From: Methylobacillus methanolivorans | Lineage (GTDB): Bacteria; Pseudomonadota; Gammaproteobacteria; Burkholderiales; Methylophilaceae | Reading direction: 5' to 3' | Length of the DNA: 64,000 nt | NCBI RefSeq assembly: GCF_020531845.1 | Contig: NZ_JAJAVF010000003.1 | Coordinates: forward strand, 62,001-126,000 | Shown here: piece after piece, positions 35,396 to 46,862 of the stretch | How positions within the stretch are numbered: the stretch's first letter is position 1 | Layout of the letters: each line of letters starts with the position of its first letter | The notes under the pieces: generated by a model | Told to the model about the DNA's origin: nothing | Seen by the model: the letters and a program-made list of their open reading frames with translations, nothing else | Databases searched by the model: none | Made by a program: the position numbers and the translations under genes

Positions 35396-36739
35396 TTATA
35401 AACGATCAAATACCGAGCCGATGTCCGGGCTAAATAAACGATGGTATAGACGGGTGGCATGCAAATCGGTCATGCCAGCGATGTAATCGCAGATTACGCG
35501 CCTAGAACGGCCACTTTCGTGAAACTGCGCCAGATAAGCAGGCGGTAGCAAGCGATCTGGGTTCTCCAGCAAGGTCACAAACAAACGCATGATCATCTGC
35601 TGCCCCTTGAACTCCAGCGCTTGCACCTTTGGATGACGAATCACCTCATCCAGCACGAATTTCTTCAAAATATCGAGCAGTTGCCGTGCTTCACCCTGCA
35701 TCTCGGCCTGCAAGCGCAACAGCGGTGACGCAAAGCCATCTTGCTCCCGAATCGCGATATTGCCGATGAAGTAAGCGACCAACTTGCTGATCGCATGCTT
35801 ACGGTCACGGTCACTGCCAGAAAACAGTTTGCTGTTGTAGAACTCTGCCTGTGTGTTTAAGGGAGATTCAGGCAAACTTTCAACGCGAGACATCACTTGC
35901 TCACGCCACTGCCGCTCGGTGACCAGCTCGAGTGCTAGCGCATCTTCGAGATCATGCACGCCATAGGCAATATCATCCGCCAGCTCCATGATGGAAGTAT
36001 CGAAGCCCTTGTGAAGTGATTTTGCATGCTTGCCTGGCATGTGCTTGAACGCACGGAAGCCTTGCCTATCTTGTTCCGGCAATGGTGCCAATATCCACGT
36101 CAGGACATCTGCCTCATCATCATGGATACATTTGGGTGGTTTGGCATGATCAATATTGGAAGAAACGGCCTGCATCTCTTTGCCATAGCCTGCCACTTCA
36201 TTGTGCAACACCGGGTATTTCAACAAGCCCAGCATGGTACGACGCGTCAGGTCTAAGCCATGCTCAGGTGAATATTCCCCCAGGCGGCCAATAATGCGCA
36301 GGGTTTGCCCATTGCCCTCAAAACCACCATGCGCGTACATCAAGGCATTCAGGGCAACCTCTCCCCCATGCCCAAACGGCGGATGACCCAGATCGTGCCC
36401 CAGGCAGATGGCCTCGATCAGGCTCAACGAAGGAATCCAGGTACTGCTCTCAGGATCATCTGCATAGCGTTGGCGTAATTGCTCGCAAATGCCCGAACCG
36501 ATCTGCGCAACTTCCAGGGAATGTGTCAGCCGCGTACGGTAGAAATCGCTGTCGCCTATGCTGAAAATCTGCGTTTTGGATTGCAGACGCCGGAATGATG
36601 AGGAGTGAATAATGCGCGCGCGATCCCGCTGGTATTCACTATCAATCGAGTCGGAGTTGAAGGATTTTCCTGCATAGCCAGCGGCATAACGTCGACGGTC
36701 TATCCAGGGGGTCATGATGTGTTCTTGCTTGGTTTCCAT
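35396..36739 (-). CDS. dgt: Deoxyguanosinetriphosphate triphosphohydrolase-like protein
   Basis: This HD-domain enzyme cleaves dGTP (or other dNTPs) to the nucleoside and triphosphate, controlling nucleotide pools. The 447 residues have SSSFRRLQSKTQIF, the metal motif AICLGHDLGHPPFGHGGE, and a later ELADDIAYGVHDLEDA that supplies the last metal aspartate. A start at ATG 36739 or the inner ATG 36715 (MTPWIDRRRYAAG) is possible, as neither has a strong ribosome site. It is the longer, single-chain type common in betaproteobacteria. Confidence 0.94.
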   Translation of the reverse strand: METKQEHIMTPWIDRRRYAAGYAGKSFNSDSIDSEYQRDRARIIHSSSFRRLQSKTQIFSIGDSDFYRTRLTHSLEVAQIGSGICEQLRQRYADDPESSTWIPSLSLIEAICLGHDLGHPPFGHGGEVALNALMYAHGGFEGNGQTLRIIGRLGEYSPEHGLDLTRRTMLGLLKYPVLHNEVAGYGKEMQAVSSNIDHAKPPKCIHDDEADVLTWILAPLPEQDRQGFRAFKHMPGKHAKSLHKGFDTSIMELADDIAYGVHDLEDALALELVTERQWREQVMSRVESLPESPLNTQAEFYNSKLFSGSDRDRKHAISKLVAYFIGNIAIREQDGFASPLLRLQAEMQGEARQLLDILKKFVLDEVIRHPKVQALEFKGQQMIMRLFVTLLENPDRLLPPAYLAQFHESGRSRRVICDYIAGMTDLHATRLYHRLFSPDIGSVFDRL

Positions 36740-36792
36740 GGCGTGATATTGCCATGAAAGGTGACGCCAGCCTAATCAGGCACCACAAGATA

Positions 36793-37263
36793 TCAAGCTG
36801 AAGGTTGATCAAGTTGCCAGTGCCCGCGCGCATAGACATCCATCATCATACGACCCGCCTGGGAATAATGGATTTCAGTACCAGAAGGCACAACCAGCAT
36901 TTCCAGCATGGTGCGCAAGGTAGCGCGAGTAACAGCAATGTCAGCGGTTGTAATATCGATACGCTGGTATACCAGGCGCTGTGAAGCATGCTGATCAATA
37001 TCGCCCAATGACTGCCCCCACCCGATCACATCCCCAGCCTGGGCTTCCTGCATCAATCGTGCAAGCTCGTTCTCGCGCAGATGAAATGGGTCTGGTCTTG
37101 CATGGGCTTTCAATGGAATCTTGACGTAGACAAACAACGTCTGGGAAGTACGATCAAACACCGTACCATGGTCTGTTGCATCAACGGTATTGCCTGCGCC
37201 CATCTTGCCAGCCTCGTTTGCCATATAGTGCATCAACGATTGGCAGGCCAGGCGCGTTGACAT
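36793..37263 (-). CDS. Hypothetical protein next to nitroreductase
   Basis: The 156-residue soluble protein is not recognised. It contains patterned beta/alpha sequence (TLFVYVKIPLKAHARPDPFHLRENEL, split here only for description, then DVIGWGQSLGDIDQ) with no signal peptide or membrane segment and one cysteine near the N-terminus. ATG 37263 follows AAGGCG by 6 bp; a GTG at 37269 is also in frame. It begins 20 bp after the nitroreductase stop and is probably co-transcribed with it, then a 53-bp gap precedes dgt. Function cannot be inferred. Confidence 0.7.
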   Translation of the reverse strand: MSTRLACQSLMHYMANEAGKMGAGNTVDATDHGTVFDRTSQTLFVYVKIPLKAHARPDPFHLRENELARLMQEAQAGDVIGWGQSLGDIDQHASQRLVYQRIDITTADIAVTRATLRTMLEMLVVPSGTEIHYSQAGRMMMDVYARGHWQLDQPSA

Positions 37264-37283
37264 TAACACGCCTTAGCGCCGGT

Positions 37284-37853
37284 TCAGCTGCCTGACCATA
37301 GCTCGGCATAACTTTGCCAGGCAGCGCGCGGGGCCTGGTCCCTGGGCGCATTGACGGGCACCCCAAGGTTCAGCAACCCAATGATCTTGTCCTGCGGCGC
37401 GAACCCCATCACCTGATTCAGCAAGCTGCCCAATGGGTCAGGTGCACTACTCCAGAATCCGCTATATCCCAACACATGAGCAGCATTGAGCATATTCATG
37501 ACCGCAGCCCCTGCCGTCAGCAACTGCTCGAATTCCGGTGCCTTGGGATGTGGTGTCATCCGGGCAGCTAATACGATGACCAAAGGCGCAGTCGTCAACT
37601 TGAGGGTATATTTGCCGCGCAATGCCTGAACCTGCTCAGTCTGGGCATCGGGATGCTGCAATATCTGTTGTAATAAGGCCTGCCTAGCTTCGCCCTGCAC
37701 GACCTTGAAATGCCAAGGCATCAAGCCAGCATGGTCGGGCGCCGTCGCTGCTGCTTGTAGAATGGTTTCCACCTCGCCAGCCTGCGGAGCTGGCGCCATC
37801 AATGGCCAGGCCGAACGCCGGGCCAAGAGGGTTTCTAATATCTCTGTCGTCAT
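37284..37853 (-). CDS. YdjA-like nitroreductase
   Basis: An FMN-dependent NAD(P)H oxidoreductase of the nitroreductase superfamily, minimal type. The 189 residues show TLLARRSAWPLMAPAPQAGE, the FMN-contacting TAPDHAGLMPWHFKVV, and AHVLGYSGFWSSAPDPL, matching the YdjA group. The substrate is unknown. GAGGAAG lies about 10 bp before ATG 37853. Confidence 0.9.
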   Translation of the reverse strand: MTTEILETLLARRSAWPLMAPAPQAGEVETILQAAATAPDHAGLMPWHFKVVQGEARQALLQQILQHPDAQTEQVQALRGKYTLKLTTAPLVIVLAARMTPHPKAPEFEQLLTAGAAVMNMLNAAHVLGYSGFWSSAPDPLGSLLNQVMGFAPQDKIIGLLNLGVPVNAPRDQAPRAAWQSYAELWSGS

Positions 37854-37978
37854 TTTGCTTCTACTTCCTCTTACTTAACCAAGTCTGGCGCACTATCCAA
37901 TAGCACGAGCAAGCTGTGCCATTGCGCAAAAGGCCACCAGCATCAACAAGGTTGCGCTTATACGCACCACTCTCGCTA

Positions 37979-38746
37979 TCAGCAGGCAAGCTGCAACACC
38001 ACAGGGGTATGATCAGATGGTCGCTCCAGCTTGCGTGGCGCCTTGTCTATCCAACAACGCTGGCAACCCGCCTTGAGAGCATCACTCACCAGAATATGGT
38101 CAATACGTAGCCCCAGGTTGCGGCGGAAACCAGCCATGCGGTAATCCCACCAGCTGAAGCTGGCAGGTTCTTGCTCGAACAGACGGAAGCTGTCATGCAA
38201 GCCCAGCGCTGTCATGGCGCGGAAAGCTGCACGCTCCGGCTCACTCACCAATACCTGACCTACCCAAGCTGCCGGGTCATGCACATCTTGATCTTCCGGC
38301 GCTATATTGTAATCACCGAGCAAGGCCAATTTTGGATGGGCAGCGAGTTCTGCCTGAAGATAGGCAATCAACGCGTCCAGCCATCCCAGCTTATACTGAT
38401 ATTTGTCTGAATCCAGGCTTTGTCCATTCGGGATGTAAGCACATACTATTCTTACACCATTGATAGTAGCAGCCACTAATCGCTTTTGCTCATCATTCAA
38501 CCCAGGAATGCCAAATGAGACATCCTCTATCGGGTGTGGGCTAAGAATCGCCACGCCGTTATAGGTTTTCTGGCCGCTATGCACAGCGTTATACCCTGCC
38601 TCGCGCAAGGCCTCATAGGGGAATTTACTATCTTCCTGCTTGGTTTCCTGCAGGCACAAGGCATCCGGTTTTTCCGCATTGATCCAGTCGATCACATGTG
38701 GCAAACGGACATTGAGTGAATTGACGTTCCAGGTGGCAAGCTTCAT
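37979..38746 (-). CDS. xthA: Exodeoxyribonuclease III (AP endonuclease)
   Basis: This base-excision repair enzyme cleaves abasic sites and has 3'-exonuclease activity. The 255 residues have [25 protein letters not shown] (metal Glu), [15 protein letters not shown] (Asp/Asn pair) and the catalytic His region [12 protein letters not shown] at the C-terminus. It diverges from the efflux operon with a 179-bp gap. The 37854-37978 stretch upstream of the nitroreductase holds nothing recognisable. Confidence 0.95.
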   Translation of the reverse strand: MKLATWNVNSLNVRLPHVIDWINAEKPDALCLQETKQEDSKFPYEALREAGYNAVHSGQKTYNGVAILSPHPIEDVSFGIPGLNDEQKRLVAATINGVRIVCAYIPNGQSLDSDKYQYKLGWLDALIAYLQAELAAHPKLALLGDYNIAPEDQDVHDPAAWVGQVLVSEPERAAFRAMTALGLHDSFRLFEQEPASFSWWDYRMAGFRRNLGLRIDHILVSDALKAGCQRCWIDKAPRKLERPSDHTPVVLQLAC

Positions 38747-38925
38747 GAATGGGTAGCGTTTACTGACAATTGTTCAGTTTACCATTGCTGTCGCCCTGAA
38801 TTTGCCTTTATCGGCCACGCTAGTGTTTCACGCGCCCTCAAACAGGAGTAAAGTTGGCCCATGATGCGAGGTAATTGCAACAGGGAGCAACGCCTCTACA
38901 TGACTCAGTAATCGTTGCAAAAATA

Positions 38926-40404
38926 ATGACAATCAATATGACATCAATTTTTCACCCGTGCCTCACACGTTGTAATAGCTGGGTCATGTTGGCCTGTTTG
39001 ATGCTGGTTGGCTGCAACACCATGGCCCCGCCATATCAAGCCCCCGCAGCCCCTGTGGCCACTCGCTTTCCCTTTGAGCAATCGACAGGTTCAGAAGCTG
39101 CCAATCTCGCATGGCAAGATTACTTTGCCGATGCCGAACTGCGTGCCTTGATCCAAGCAGCCTTGGAAAATAATCGCGACCTGCGCATCGCCATGCTACG
39201 CATTGAGGAAACGCGGGCCCTGTACGGCATACAACGTGCCGACCTTTTTCCATGGCTCAATGGCCAAGCCAATTTTACCCGCTCGCGCACTCCTGCAGAT
39301 ATGAGCCTGATCGGGCGTCCACTGCTACTGAATGAATACAATGTTGGCCTGGGCGTCAGCAACTGGGAGCTGGACTTCTGGGGACGTATCCGCAGCTTGC
39401 GCGATGCCGCCCTGGAAACTTTCTTTGCAAGCAATGAAGCACGCCGCGCAGCCACCATCTCGCTAGTCGCCGAGGTCGCCAATAGCTACTTGCGGCTACG
39501 CGAATTGGATCAGCGTATCGAACTCGCAGAAAAAACCATTCAAAGCCGTGAAGAGTCCACACGGATATTCCAGCGCCGTTTCGATGTTGGCTCCACCTCC
39601 AAATTAGACCTGAAGCAGGTGCAAACCTTGCTAGCACAGGCCCAGACATTGCTCTATCAACTGCAGCAATCTCGCGCCACCGAACTCAACGCCTTGACCG
39701 TCTTGGTTGGCAAGGAAGTCGCATTGACAACGTACCAAGACAACACCATCGAGCAAAAACAGTTCCTCAACGACATCAAAGTAGGCTTGCCTTCCGAGAT
39801 ACTGGCTCAGCGACCAGACATCGTAGCGGCCGAGCATGTGCTCAAGGCAGCCAATGCCAATATCGGCGCCGCGCGTGCCGCCTTCTTTCCACGCATCAGC
39901 CTGACAGCGGCATATGGCACGGCCAGCCGCGAACTTGATGGTCTGTTCGAGTCAGGCAGCCAGGCATGGCGCTTCTCGCCCAGCATTACGCTGCCTATCT
40001 TCAATGCTGGTGCCAACCGTGCCAATCTTGATTTGGCGGAAGTGCGCAAAGACCAGGCCATTGCCAACTATGAAAAAACCATCCAAGGCGCTTTTCGAGA
40101 CGTGGCCGATGCATTAGCAGCCCAACATGGGCTGCGCCAGCAGCTGATTAGCCAACAGGAAATGTTAGATGCGCAGGCAGAGCGTGCCCGATTAGTGAAA
40201 CTACGCTATGACAATGGCGCTACCTCCTATTTCGAGGTGCTGGATGCGGAACGCAACCTGCTGGAAGTTGAACAGCAGCTCGTGCAAATGCAGCGAGCCC
40301 TCTTCTCCAGCCAGGTCAGCTTATATGCTGCGCTGGGCGGCGGGTCGCAATCGATTGCCGCATCCTCGCCAATCACCCCCCTCAGCCGGCAGCCCGCCAA
40401 TTGA
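38926..40404 (+). CDS. Outer-membrane efflux lipoprotein (NodT/TolC family)
   Basis: This is the outer-membrane channel of a tripartite efflux system. It has a signal peptide with lipobox LMLVGC, then two repeats of the OEP fold: [21 protein letters not shown] and [17 protein letters not shown], with the [22 protein letters not shown] signature of NodT-type factors. The C-terminal coiled [21 protein letters not shown] is typical. Two ATGs, 38926 and 38938, are possible starts; neither has a strong ribosome site. It is first in an operon with the fusion protein (14 bp apart) and ABC components. Confidence 0.93.
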   Translation: MTINMTSIFHPCLTRCNSWVMLACLMLVGCNTMAPPYQAPAAPVATRFPFEQSTGSEAANLAWQDYFADAELRALIQAALENNRDLRIAMLRIEETRALYGIQRADLFPWLNGQANFTRSRTPADMSLIGRPLLLNEYNVGLGVSNWELDFWGRIRSLRDAALETFFASNEARRAATISLVAEVANSYLRLRELDQRIELAEKTIQSREESTRIFQRRFDVGSTSKLDLKQVQTLLAQAQTLLYQLQQSRATELNALTVLVGKEVALTTYQDNTIEQKQFLNDIKVGLPSEILAQRPDIVAAEHVLKAANANIGAARAAFFPRISLTAAYGTASRELDGLFESGSQAWRFSPSITLPIFNAGANRANLDLAEVRKDQAIANYEKTIQGAFRDVADALAAQHGLRQQLISQQEMLDAQAERARLVKLRYDNGATSYFEVLDAERNLLEVEQQLVQMQRALFSSQVSLYAALGGGSQSIAASSPITPLSRQPAN

Positions 40405-40418
40405 ACGGATCACGCCAT

Positions 40419-41489
40419 ATGAACCCAAAAATCAAGAAATTCGCCCCGCTAGTGATCATTGCCGCCCTGGCCGCCGCCGGCTTTTATGCCTGGCAGGCCA
40501 TGAGCAGCAATGACCATCTCGAAGGTTTTGCCAGTGGCAATGGACGGATAGAAGCCATCGAAATTGACGTTGCCACAAAATTAGCAGGCCGTATTGATGA
40601 CATTCTGGTCAATGAAGGAGACTTTGTGCAAGCAGGACAACCGCTTGCCAAAATGCAGGTGCAAGTGCTGGATGCACAACGCGATGAAGCCCGCGCACAA
40701 CACCAGCAAGCACTTAACAGCGTGGTGGCTGCCCAAGCACAGGTCGCCCTGCGCGAAAGCGACAAGCGTGCGACGCAGGCACTAGTGGCACAGCGCGAAA
40801 GCGAGCTAGATGCCGCTCAACGCCGCTTGGCACGCTCTGAGACACTCTCGGCAGAAGGTGCTTCATCCATCCAGGAGCTGGATGACGACCGTGCGCGAGT
40901 ACGCAGCGCACAGGCCGCTGTCGAGGCGGCTAAGGCACAAGTGACTGCGGCTCAAGCCGCGATTGATGCAGCCAAGGCACAGGTGATCGGTACTAATTCC
41001 ACCGTGGCTGCTGCGCAGGCCACCATCGCCCGCATAGAGGCCGACATCACGGACAGCCAACTCATTGCGCCACGCGATGGACGCGTGCAATATCGCGTGG
41101 CACAGCCAGGTGAAGTACTTGCCGGTGGTGGCAAGGTGCTCAATCTGGTTGACCTCTCGGATGTCTACATGACCTTCTTCCTGCCCGAAGCCGCTGCAGG
41201 CAAGCTGGCCATGGGTGCCGAGGCACGTATTATCCTCGATGCCGCGCCGCAATATGTCATCCCAGCCACGATCTCGTTTGTAGCCAGCACTGCCCAATTC
41301 ACGCCCAAAACTGTAGAAACCGAGAGCGAGCGGCAAAAGCTGATGTTCCGCGTCAAGGCACAGATTGACCGTGAGTTACTGCAAAAACACCTGAAACAAG
41401 TCAAGACAGGCCTACCCGGCGTAGCCTGGGTCAAGGTGGATAACCAGGCGCAATGGCCTGCTGAACTGGCGGTGAAAGTACCAGAGTGA
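40419..41489 (+). CDS. HlyD-family membrane fusion protein
   Basis: This periplasmic adaptor links the ABC transporter to the outer-membrane channel. The 356 residues have an N-terminal membrane anchor (about 7-25), a biotinyl/lipoyl-like half ([20 protein letters not shown]), a long alanine-rich coiled-coil hairpin (about 75-210, with repeated [19 protein letters not shown] heptads) and the second lipoyl half ([20 protein letters not shown]). It resembles YbhG/YhiI adaptors. ATG 40419 is used; a TTG at 40401 is rejected. Its stop overlaps the ABC gene start (GTGA). Confidence 0.93.
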   Translation: MNPKIKKFAPLVIIAALAAAGFYAWQAMSSNDHLEGFASGNGRIEAIEIDVATKLAGRIDDILVNEGDFVQAGQPLAKMQVQVLDAQRDEARAQHQQALNSVVAAQAQVALRESDKRATQALVAQRESELDAAQRRLARSETLSAEGASSIQELDDDRARVRSAQAAVEAAKAQVTAAQAAIDAAKAQVIGTNSTVAAAQATIARIEADITDSQLIAPRDGRVQYRVAQPGEVLAGGGKVLNLVDLSDVYMTFFLPEAAAGKLAMGAEARIILDAAPQYVIPATISFVASTAQFTPKTVETESERQKLMFRVKAQIDRELLQKHLKQVKTGLPGVAWVKVDNQAQWPAELAVKVPE

Positions 41490-44239
41490 GCAACACCCAG
41501 CCGCAATCAGCAACTGTCGTCCAATTGCAGGAAGTCAGCCTGCACTATGGCAAGATCTCAGCACTTGATGGTATCAGCCTGAACATTCCTGCCGGATGCA
41601 TGGTGGGCATGATAGGCCCCGATGGTGTAGGTAAATCCAGCCTGTTATCGCTGGTAGCGGGTGCCAGGGCAGTACAGGCAGGTAGGGTAAAGGTGCTGGG
41701 CGGGGATATGTCCAGCAAACAGCATCGCGATCATGTGTGTCCGCGTATTGCCTATATGCCACAAGGCCTGGGCAAGAACCTGTACCCAACATTGTCAGTG
41801 GAAGAAAACCTGCAATTTTTTGGTCGCCTGTTCGGACACGATGCCAAGGAGCGCAGGCGGCGCATTGATGACCTGACGCGCAGCACCGGTTTGCAGAAAT
41901 TCCTCGACCGTCCGGCGGGCAAACTTTCCGGCGGCATGAAGCAAAAGCTCGGATTGTGCTGCGCGCTGATTCACGACCCGGATCTGTTGATCCTCGACGA
42001 GCCTACCACTGGCGTCGATCCGCTCGCCCGCGCCCAGTTCTGGGACCTGATCGAGCGCATCCGTCAGGAAAGAAGCAGCATGAGCGTCATCGTTGCCACG
42101 GCTTATATGGACGAGGCGCAACGCTTTGACTGGTTGGTAGCGATGGATGACGGTCAGGTATTGGCGACAGGCACACCACTGGAACTGCTAGAACGTACGG
42201 GCAGCACTTCGCTGGAAACCGCATTTATCGCCCTGCTGCCTGAAGAAAAGAAACAAGGTCACCAACAAGTCACGATCCCACCATTGCCAGAGGGTGATGG
42301 CAGCGACGCGGACATTGCTATCGAAGCCAAAGACCTCACCATGCGCTTTGGCGATTTCGTCGCCGTCGACCATGTCAGCTTCCGCATCCGCCGCGGCGAG
42401 ATTTTCGGCTTCCTTGGCTCTAACGGCTGCGGCAAATCCACCACCATGAAAATGCTCACCGGCCTGCTACCGGCCAGCGAAGGGCAAGCATGGCTATTCG
42501 GGCATAAGATCGACCCCAGGGATATCGACACCCGCCGCCGGGTCGGCTACATGTCGCAGGCGTTTTCGCTCTACACCGAGTTGACTGTCCGACAGAATCT
42601 GGTGCTGCATGCCCGACTGTTCCATGTACCCGAGATAGATATTCCCGCACGCGTGGATGAAATGGTGCAACGATTCGCGCTGGAAGAAGCGCTCGATAGC
42701 CTGCCAGATGGCTTGCCGCTTGGCATCCGCCAGCGATTGTCATTGGCAGTGGCCATGGTGCACAAACCGGAGTTGCTGATTCTGGATGAGCCGACTTCCG
42801 GCGTTGACCCAGTCGCCCGCGATAATTTCTGGCGACTCTTGATCGAGCTGTCGCGCCGTGACCGGGTCACTATCTTCATTTCCACCCATTTCATGAACGA
42901 GGCCGAACGTTGCGACCGCATGTCGCTGATGCATGCGGGCAAGGTACTGGTCAGCGACACACCCGCCAACATCGTCGCACAGCGCAATGCTGATACGCTG
43001 GAGCAGGCATTCATCGACTATCTGGTGGAAGCCGGTGGTGGCACCGACAAGGCCCAACCAGTCGAACATGCAACGCCTAATATCGAACACACCGCACAGC
43101 ATGTTCCACATCGTTTTTTTAGCCTGAACCGTATGTTCAGCTACCTCTGGCGCGAAATGCTGGAACTGCAGCGCGACCCAGTACGCGGTGGCCTCGCCCT
43201 GGCAGGCTCGATGCTGCTCATGTTTGTCATGGGCTTTGGCATCAGCATGGATGTCGAAGACCTGACCTATGCCGTGCTGGATCGTGACCAGACGACGCTG
43301 AGCCAGAACTACGCGCTCAACCTTTCCGGCTCGCGTTATTTCATCGAACAGCCGCCTATCAGCGACTATCAAGAGATGGACAAACGCATGCGTAGTGGCG
43401 AACTTTCCCTTGCCATCGAGATACCCCCGGGATTTGCCCGCGATGTGCAGCGCGGACAGCGTGCCGAGATTGGTGCCTGGGTGAATGGCGCAATGCCCCA
43501 GCGCGCTGAGACAGTACAAGGTTATGTGCAGGGCATGCACCAGCAATGGCTGCAACAACAAGCGCAGGAACGCCTGGGTGTCACGCTCGCTAGCGCAGCC
43601 AGAATAGAGACACGCTACCGCTACAACCCCGACGTACGCAGCCTGCCCGCCATGGTGCCTGCGGTCATTCCACTATTACTGCTCATGCTGCCAGCCATGC
43701 TGGCAGCATTGTCCGTGGTGCGAGAGAAAGAACTAGGCTCCATCATCAACCTTTACGTGACGCCGGTCACCCGCACCGAGTTCTTGCTCGGCAAGCAATT
43801 GCCTTATGTCGCGCTCGCCATGCTGAATTTCCTGCTGATGGCATTGCTGGCCGTGACGGTATTCGATGTGCCAATCAAGGGTAGCTTCGCCACGCTGACG
43901 CTGGCAGCTTTTATCTATTGCATTGTCGCCACCGGCATTGGCCTGCTCGCATCCACGTTTACCCGGAGCCAGATTGCTGCACTGTTTTTTACGATGATCG
44001 TTTCCATCGTCCCTTCAGTACAGTTTGCCGGCATGCTCAACCCGGTATCTTCCCTGGAAGGCGCAGGCCGGATTGTGGGCGAGATTTACCCCACAACCTA
44101 TATGCTGATCATCACCCGCGGCGTTTTCAGCAAGGCACTGGATTTCTCTGACCTGCATGCTTCATTCTGGCCGATGCTGGCGGCCATTCCCGTCATCCTG
44201 GTGATGTCCATCCTGCTGTTAAGAAAGCAGGATAAATGA
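41486..44239 (+). CDS. ABC transporter: two ATPase domains fused to a permease (RbbA/YbhF-YbhS-like)
   Basis: The 917-residue protein is a double-NBD-permease fusion like RbbA/YhiH. NBD1 (about 10-250) has Walker [10 protein letters not shown], signature LSGGMKQK and Walker [17 protein letters not shown]2 (about 265-510) has Walker [10 protein letters not shown] and Walker [14 protein letters not shown]. Its signature is degenerate ([11 protein letters not shown] instead of LSGGxxQ), as is usual for this family. The ABC-2 permease (about 540-917) has one N-terminal helix, a large periplasmic loop and five C-terminal helices. The start is GTG 41486, overlapping the fusion-protein stop. It would export a toxic compound or drug with its neighbours; the substrate is unknown. 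Confidence 0.93.
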   Translation: MSNTQPQSATVVQLQEVSLHYGKISALDGISLNIPAGCMVGMIGPDGVGKSSLLSLVAGARAVQAGRVKVLGGDMSSKQHRDHVCPRIAYMPQGLGKNLYPTLSVEENLQFFGRLFGHDAKERRRRIDDLTRSTGLQKFLDRPAGKLSGGMKQKLGLCCALIHDPDLLILDEPTTGVDPLARAQFWDLIERIRQERSSMSVIVATAYMDEAQRFDWLVAMDDGQVLATGTPLELLERTGSTSLETAFIALLPEEKKQGHQQVTIPPLPEGDGSDADIAIEAKDLTMRFGDFVAVDHVSFRIRRGEIFGFLGSNGCGKSTTMKMLTGLLPASEGQAWLFGHKIDPRDIDTRRRVGYMSQAFSLYTELTVRQNLVLHARLFHVPEIDIPARVDEMVQRFALEEALDSLPDGLPLGIRQRLSLAVAMVHKPELLILDEPTSGVDPVARDNFWRLLIELSRRDRVTIFISTHFMNEAERCDRMSLMHAGKVLVSDTPANIVAQRNADTLEQAFIDYLVEAGGGTDKAQPVEHATPNIEHTAQHVPHRFFSLNRMFSYLWREMLELQRDPVRGGLALAGSMLLMFVMGFGISMDVEDLTYAVLDRDQTTLSQNYALNLSGSRYFIEQPPISDYQEMDKRMRSGELSLAIEIPPGFARDVQRGQRAEIGAWVNGAMPQRAETVQGYVQGMHQQWLQQQAQERLGVTLASAARIETRYRYNPDVRSLPAMVPAVIPLLLLMLPAMLAALSVVREKELGSIINLYVTPVTRTEFLLGKQLPYVALAMLNFLLMALLAVTVFDVPIKGSFATLTLAAFIYCIVATGIGLLASTFTRSQIAALFFTMIVSIVPSVQFAGMLNPVSSLEGAGRIVGEIYPTTYMLIITRGVFSKALDFSDLHASFWPMLAAIPVILVMSILLLRKQDK

Positions 44240-44287
44240 CATGAGCACACCCCTGATGACCAGACAACCTATTGCGAGGATTGTCCT

Positions 44288-45412
44288 ATGCGCCACCTAG
44301 CCAACATCTACCGGCTTGGCGTCAAGGAACTCTGGAGCCTGATTCGTGACCCGATCATGCTGGTATTGATCGGTTACACCTTCACCATCATGATCTACAG
44401 CTCAGCCACGGCAATACCAGAAACCCTGCACAAAGCGCCGATTGCCATCGTCGACGAAGATGCTTCACCCTTGTCCGCACGTATTGTTTCTGCATTCTAT
44501 CCGCCGCATTTTTCCACGCCGCCGCTGATCACGCAGAGCCAGATCGACCCAGGCATGGATGCAGGCGACTACACGTTTGCCCTGCATATCCCGCCCAATT
44601 TCCAGCGCGACGTGCTGGCGGGTAAATCGCCCGCGTTGCAACTTAATGTGGATGCCACGCGCATGTCGCAGGCTTTTTCCGGCAATCGCTATATTCAGGA
44701 GATCGTGCTGACCGAAGTGAATGAATTCGTGCAGCGCTACCGCAGCACAGCGACCCTCCCGGTAGAGCTGTCACTGCGCATGCGCTTCAACCCCAGCCTG
44801 ATCCAGGCGTGGTTTGGCGCCATGAACGAAATCATCAACAACATCACCATGCTCTCTATCATCCTCACCGGCGCAGCGCTGATCCGTGAGCGCGAGCATG
44901 GCACCATTGAGCACTTGCTGGTCATGCCTGTCACGCCAACCGAGATCATGCTGGCCAAGGTTTGGTCTATGGCACTGGTGGTCTTGGTCGCCTCGACATG
45001 CTCTTTGCTCTTCGTAGTGCAAGGTTTGCTACACGTCCCTATCCATGGCTCGATAGCACTGTTCTTGCTGGGTGCCACCCTGCACCTGTTCGCCACCACA
45101 TCAATGGGCATCTTCATGGCGACATTGGCGCGCAACATGCCGCAGTTTGGCATGCTGATGATCCTGACCCTGCTGCCATTGCAGATGCTTTCCGGTGGCC
45201 TCACGCCGCGCGAAAGCATGCCAGAGTTTGTGCAGAACATCATGCTGCTAGCACCCACCACGCATTTCGTGGAGCTGGGGCAGGCGATATTGTTCCGTGG
45301 TGCGGGTATTGATGTAGTGTGGAGCTCATTCCTGGCACTGTTGTTGATTGGCACCGTGCTGTTTATCGTCTCGCTGACGCGTTTCCGCAATACCATCAGC
45401 CGTATGGCTTAG
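44288..45412 (+). CDS. ABC-2 type permease (YhhJ/YbhR-like)
   Basis: The 374-residue second membrane subunit has one N-terminal helix (about 22-42), a periplasmic domain and five helices from about 190, with EREHGTIEHLLVMPVTPTEIML and the loop LTPRESMP typical of ABC-2 exporters. It likely pairs with the permease half of the upstream fusion to form the transporter channel. AGGA lies 8-10 bp before ATG 44288. It is the last gene of the efflux operon; about 136 bp separate it from the convergent rlmF. Confidence 0.92.
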   Translation: MRHLANIYRLGVKELWSLIRDPIMLVLIGYTFTIMIYSSATAIPETLHKAPIAIVDEDASPLSARIVSAFYPPHFSTPPLITQSQIDPGMDAGDYTFALHIPPNFQRDVLAGKSPALQLNVDATRMSQAFSGNRYIQEIVLTEVNEFVQRYRSTATLPVELSLRMRFNPSLIQAWFGAMNEIINNITMLSIILTGAALIREREHGTIEHLLVMPVTPTEIMLAKVWSMALVVLVASTCSLLFVVQGLLHVPIHGSIALFLLGATLHLFATTSMGIFMATLARNMPQFGMLMILTLLPLQMLSGGLTPRESMPEFVQNIMLLAPTTHFVELGQAILFRGAGIDVVWSSFLALLLIGTVLFIVSLTRFRNTISRMA

Positions 45413-45548
45413 AACGACGAACAAAACTCTCTTGGCGTTGTTGCCCTGCCTTGTCGCACTCTCATTTGTACTGCCTGCGGCAGAGCGGCTAGCTAGGAGC
45501 GCTTTGCTGAGTTTTGTTAGCTATTCTAGTAAATCATGGTGACACCGT

Positions 45549-46526
45549 TTACCAGCGCTCGCGGCCCCATGCACGCTGGGCTGCCTGATCAAGAAAGGTC
45601 CAGGCGACAAAGCGGCTTTTCTTTTGTCCCTGTGCCATCTCCACCGTCTTGACCTTCACTGCGCCCACGGCTCTCAATGCACGGTAAACCGCAGGCAATG
45701 TGGTGGCCTTGGATACCAAGGTAGTAAACCACAGGCATTGCCCGGCAATCGTGGCGCTCTCGCTCACCATGCAGCTGATAAAAGCCTCTTCACCGCCATC
45801 ACAGTAAAGCTCGGCCGCCTGTCCGCCAAAGTTGAGCTTGGGCGCGGATGAGTTGGATATTTTGCGGGCTGGCTTGCACCGGTTACGTTCCAGGTTCTGC
45901 CATTTGCGTTGCGTTCCCGCTGTGGCCTCTGCCTGTGAGGCATGAAATGGCGGATTGCACATGGTGAGGTCAAAATGCTCTCCCGGTTGTACCACCCCGG
46001 TAAATATCTTCTGTGCATTACGCTGAGAACGTAGGGCGATCACCCGGTCCAACCCGGCATTGGCCGCGATAATACGCTCTGCGTTCTTCAAGGCTGCGGT
46101 ATTAATGTCAGCACCGACAAAAGACCAACCGTATTCACGCTGGCCGATGATGGGGTACACAAGATTGGCGCCAACCCCAATATCCAGCACACGCACACTT
46201 TCGCCACGAGGGATTTTGCCACCATTGCCTGCAGCCAGCAGGTCGGCAAGGTAATGTACATAATCAGCCCTACCCGGAATCGGCGGGCAGAGAAATTGCG
46301 GCGGAATATCCCATTCTGCAATCCCATAGTATTGCTTAAGCAGCGCCTGATTCAGTGTTTTGACTGCTCTCGCATCGGCAAAATCAATGCTGGCATCCTG
46401 ATATTCATTCAGCCTGACAAAAGCTGCCAGCACGGGATGTGCCTCTATCAGCAAGGCAAAATCATAGCGCTGGCGATGCTGATTACGCGGATGCAACCCA
46501 GACTTGATCACGGTGTTATCTGTCAT
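45549..46526 (-). CDS. rlmF: 23S rRNA m6A1618 methyltransferase RlmF
   Basis: RlmF methylates A1618 of 23S rRNA. The 325 residues have the family start [16 protein letters not shown], the SAM-binding [16 protein letters not shown] and the N6-adenine catalytic motif MCNPPFHAS, with [12 protein letters not shown] further on. Length is normal. It converges with the efflux operon. Confidence 0.93.
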   Translation of the reverse strand: MTDNTVIKSGLHPRNQHRQRYDFALLIEAHPVLAAFVRLNEYQDASIDFADARAVKTLNQALLKQYYGIAEWDIPPQFLCPPIPGRADYVHYLADLLAAGNGGKIPRGESVRVLDIGVGANLVYPIIGQREYGWSFVGADINTAALKNAERIIAANAGLDRVIALRSQRNAQKIFTGVVQPGEHFDLTMCNPPFHASQAEATAGTQRKWQNLERNRCKPARKISNSSAPKLNFGGQAAELYCDGGEEAFISCMVSESATIAGQCLWFTTLVSKATTLPAVYRALRAVGAVKVKTVEMAQGQKKSRFVAWTFLDQAAQRAWGRERW

Positions 46527-46535
46527 AGATGGCGA

Positions 46536-46841
46536 CTAAGGCTGCATGCCTTGATCTACAAATGCATCCATCAGTAAGAATGTCGCTTCTTGACGTTGAT
46601 ATTGCGCAATAGCTGGCACCAAACGCTGGAAATGTTCTGTCTGGCAATGTGTATCCAAAGCTGCTTTATCTGGCCACTCTTCCACAAACACAAAGTGTCC
46701 TGGATCTTTCTGATTGGTAAACAAGGCATAGGAAATACATAGGGGCTCCTGCCGGGTTTTCTCAATTAACTCTTTATACAAGGGGCGCACTTGGTCAATG
46801 TATTCAGGCTTGATGAAATCCTGGGCGATAACTTTCAACAT
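46536..46841 (-). CDS. Antibiotic biosynthesis monooxygenase (ABM, YgiN-like)
   Basis: The 101-residue protein has a ferredoxin-like ABM fold: VIAQDFIKPEYIDQVRPLYKEL, then FVEEWPDKAALDTHCQTEHFQRL. YgiN-type members oxidise quinols without a cofactor. It is 9 bp from rlmF and 21 bp from the VOC gene, so all three likely share a transcript. Confidence 0.88.
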   Translation of the reverse strand: MLKVIAQDFIKPEYIDQVRPLYKELIEKTRQEPLCISYALFTNQKDPGHFVFVEEWPDKAALDTHCQTEHFQRLVPAIAQYQRQEATFLLMDAFVDQGMQP

Positions 46842-46862
46842 GGATAATCCTTGGCAGTAACG

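Noticed and set aside
42740..43561. 273-codon minus-strand frame inside the ABC fusion gene
   Set aside because: Shadow of the efflux gene, no motif and histidine-rich unlikely composition.
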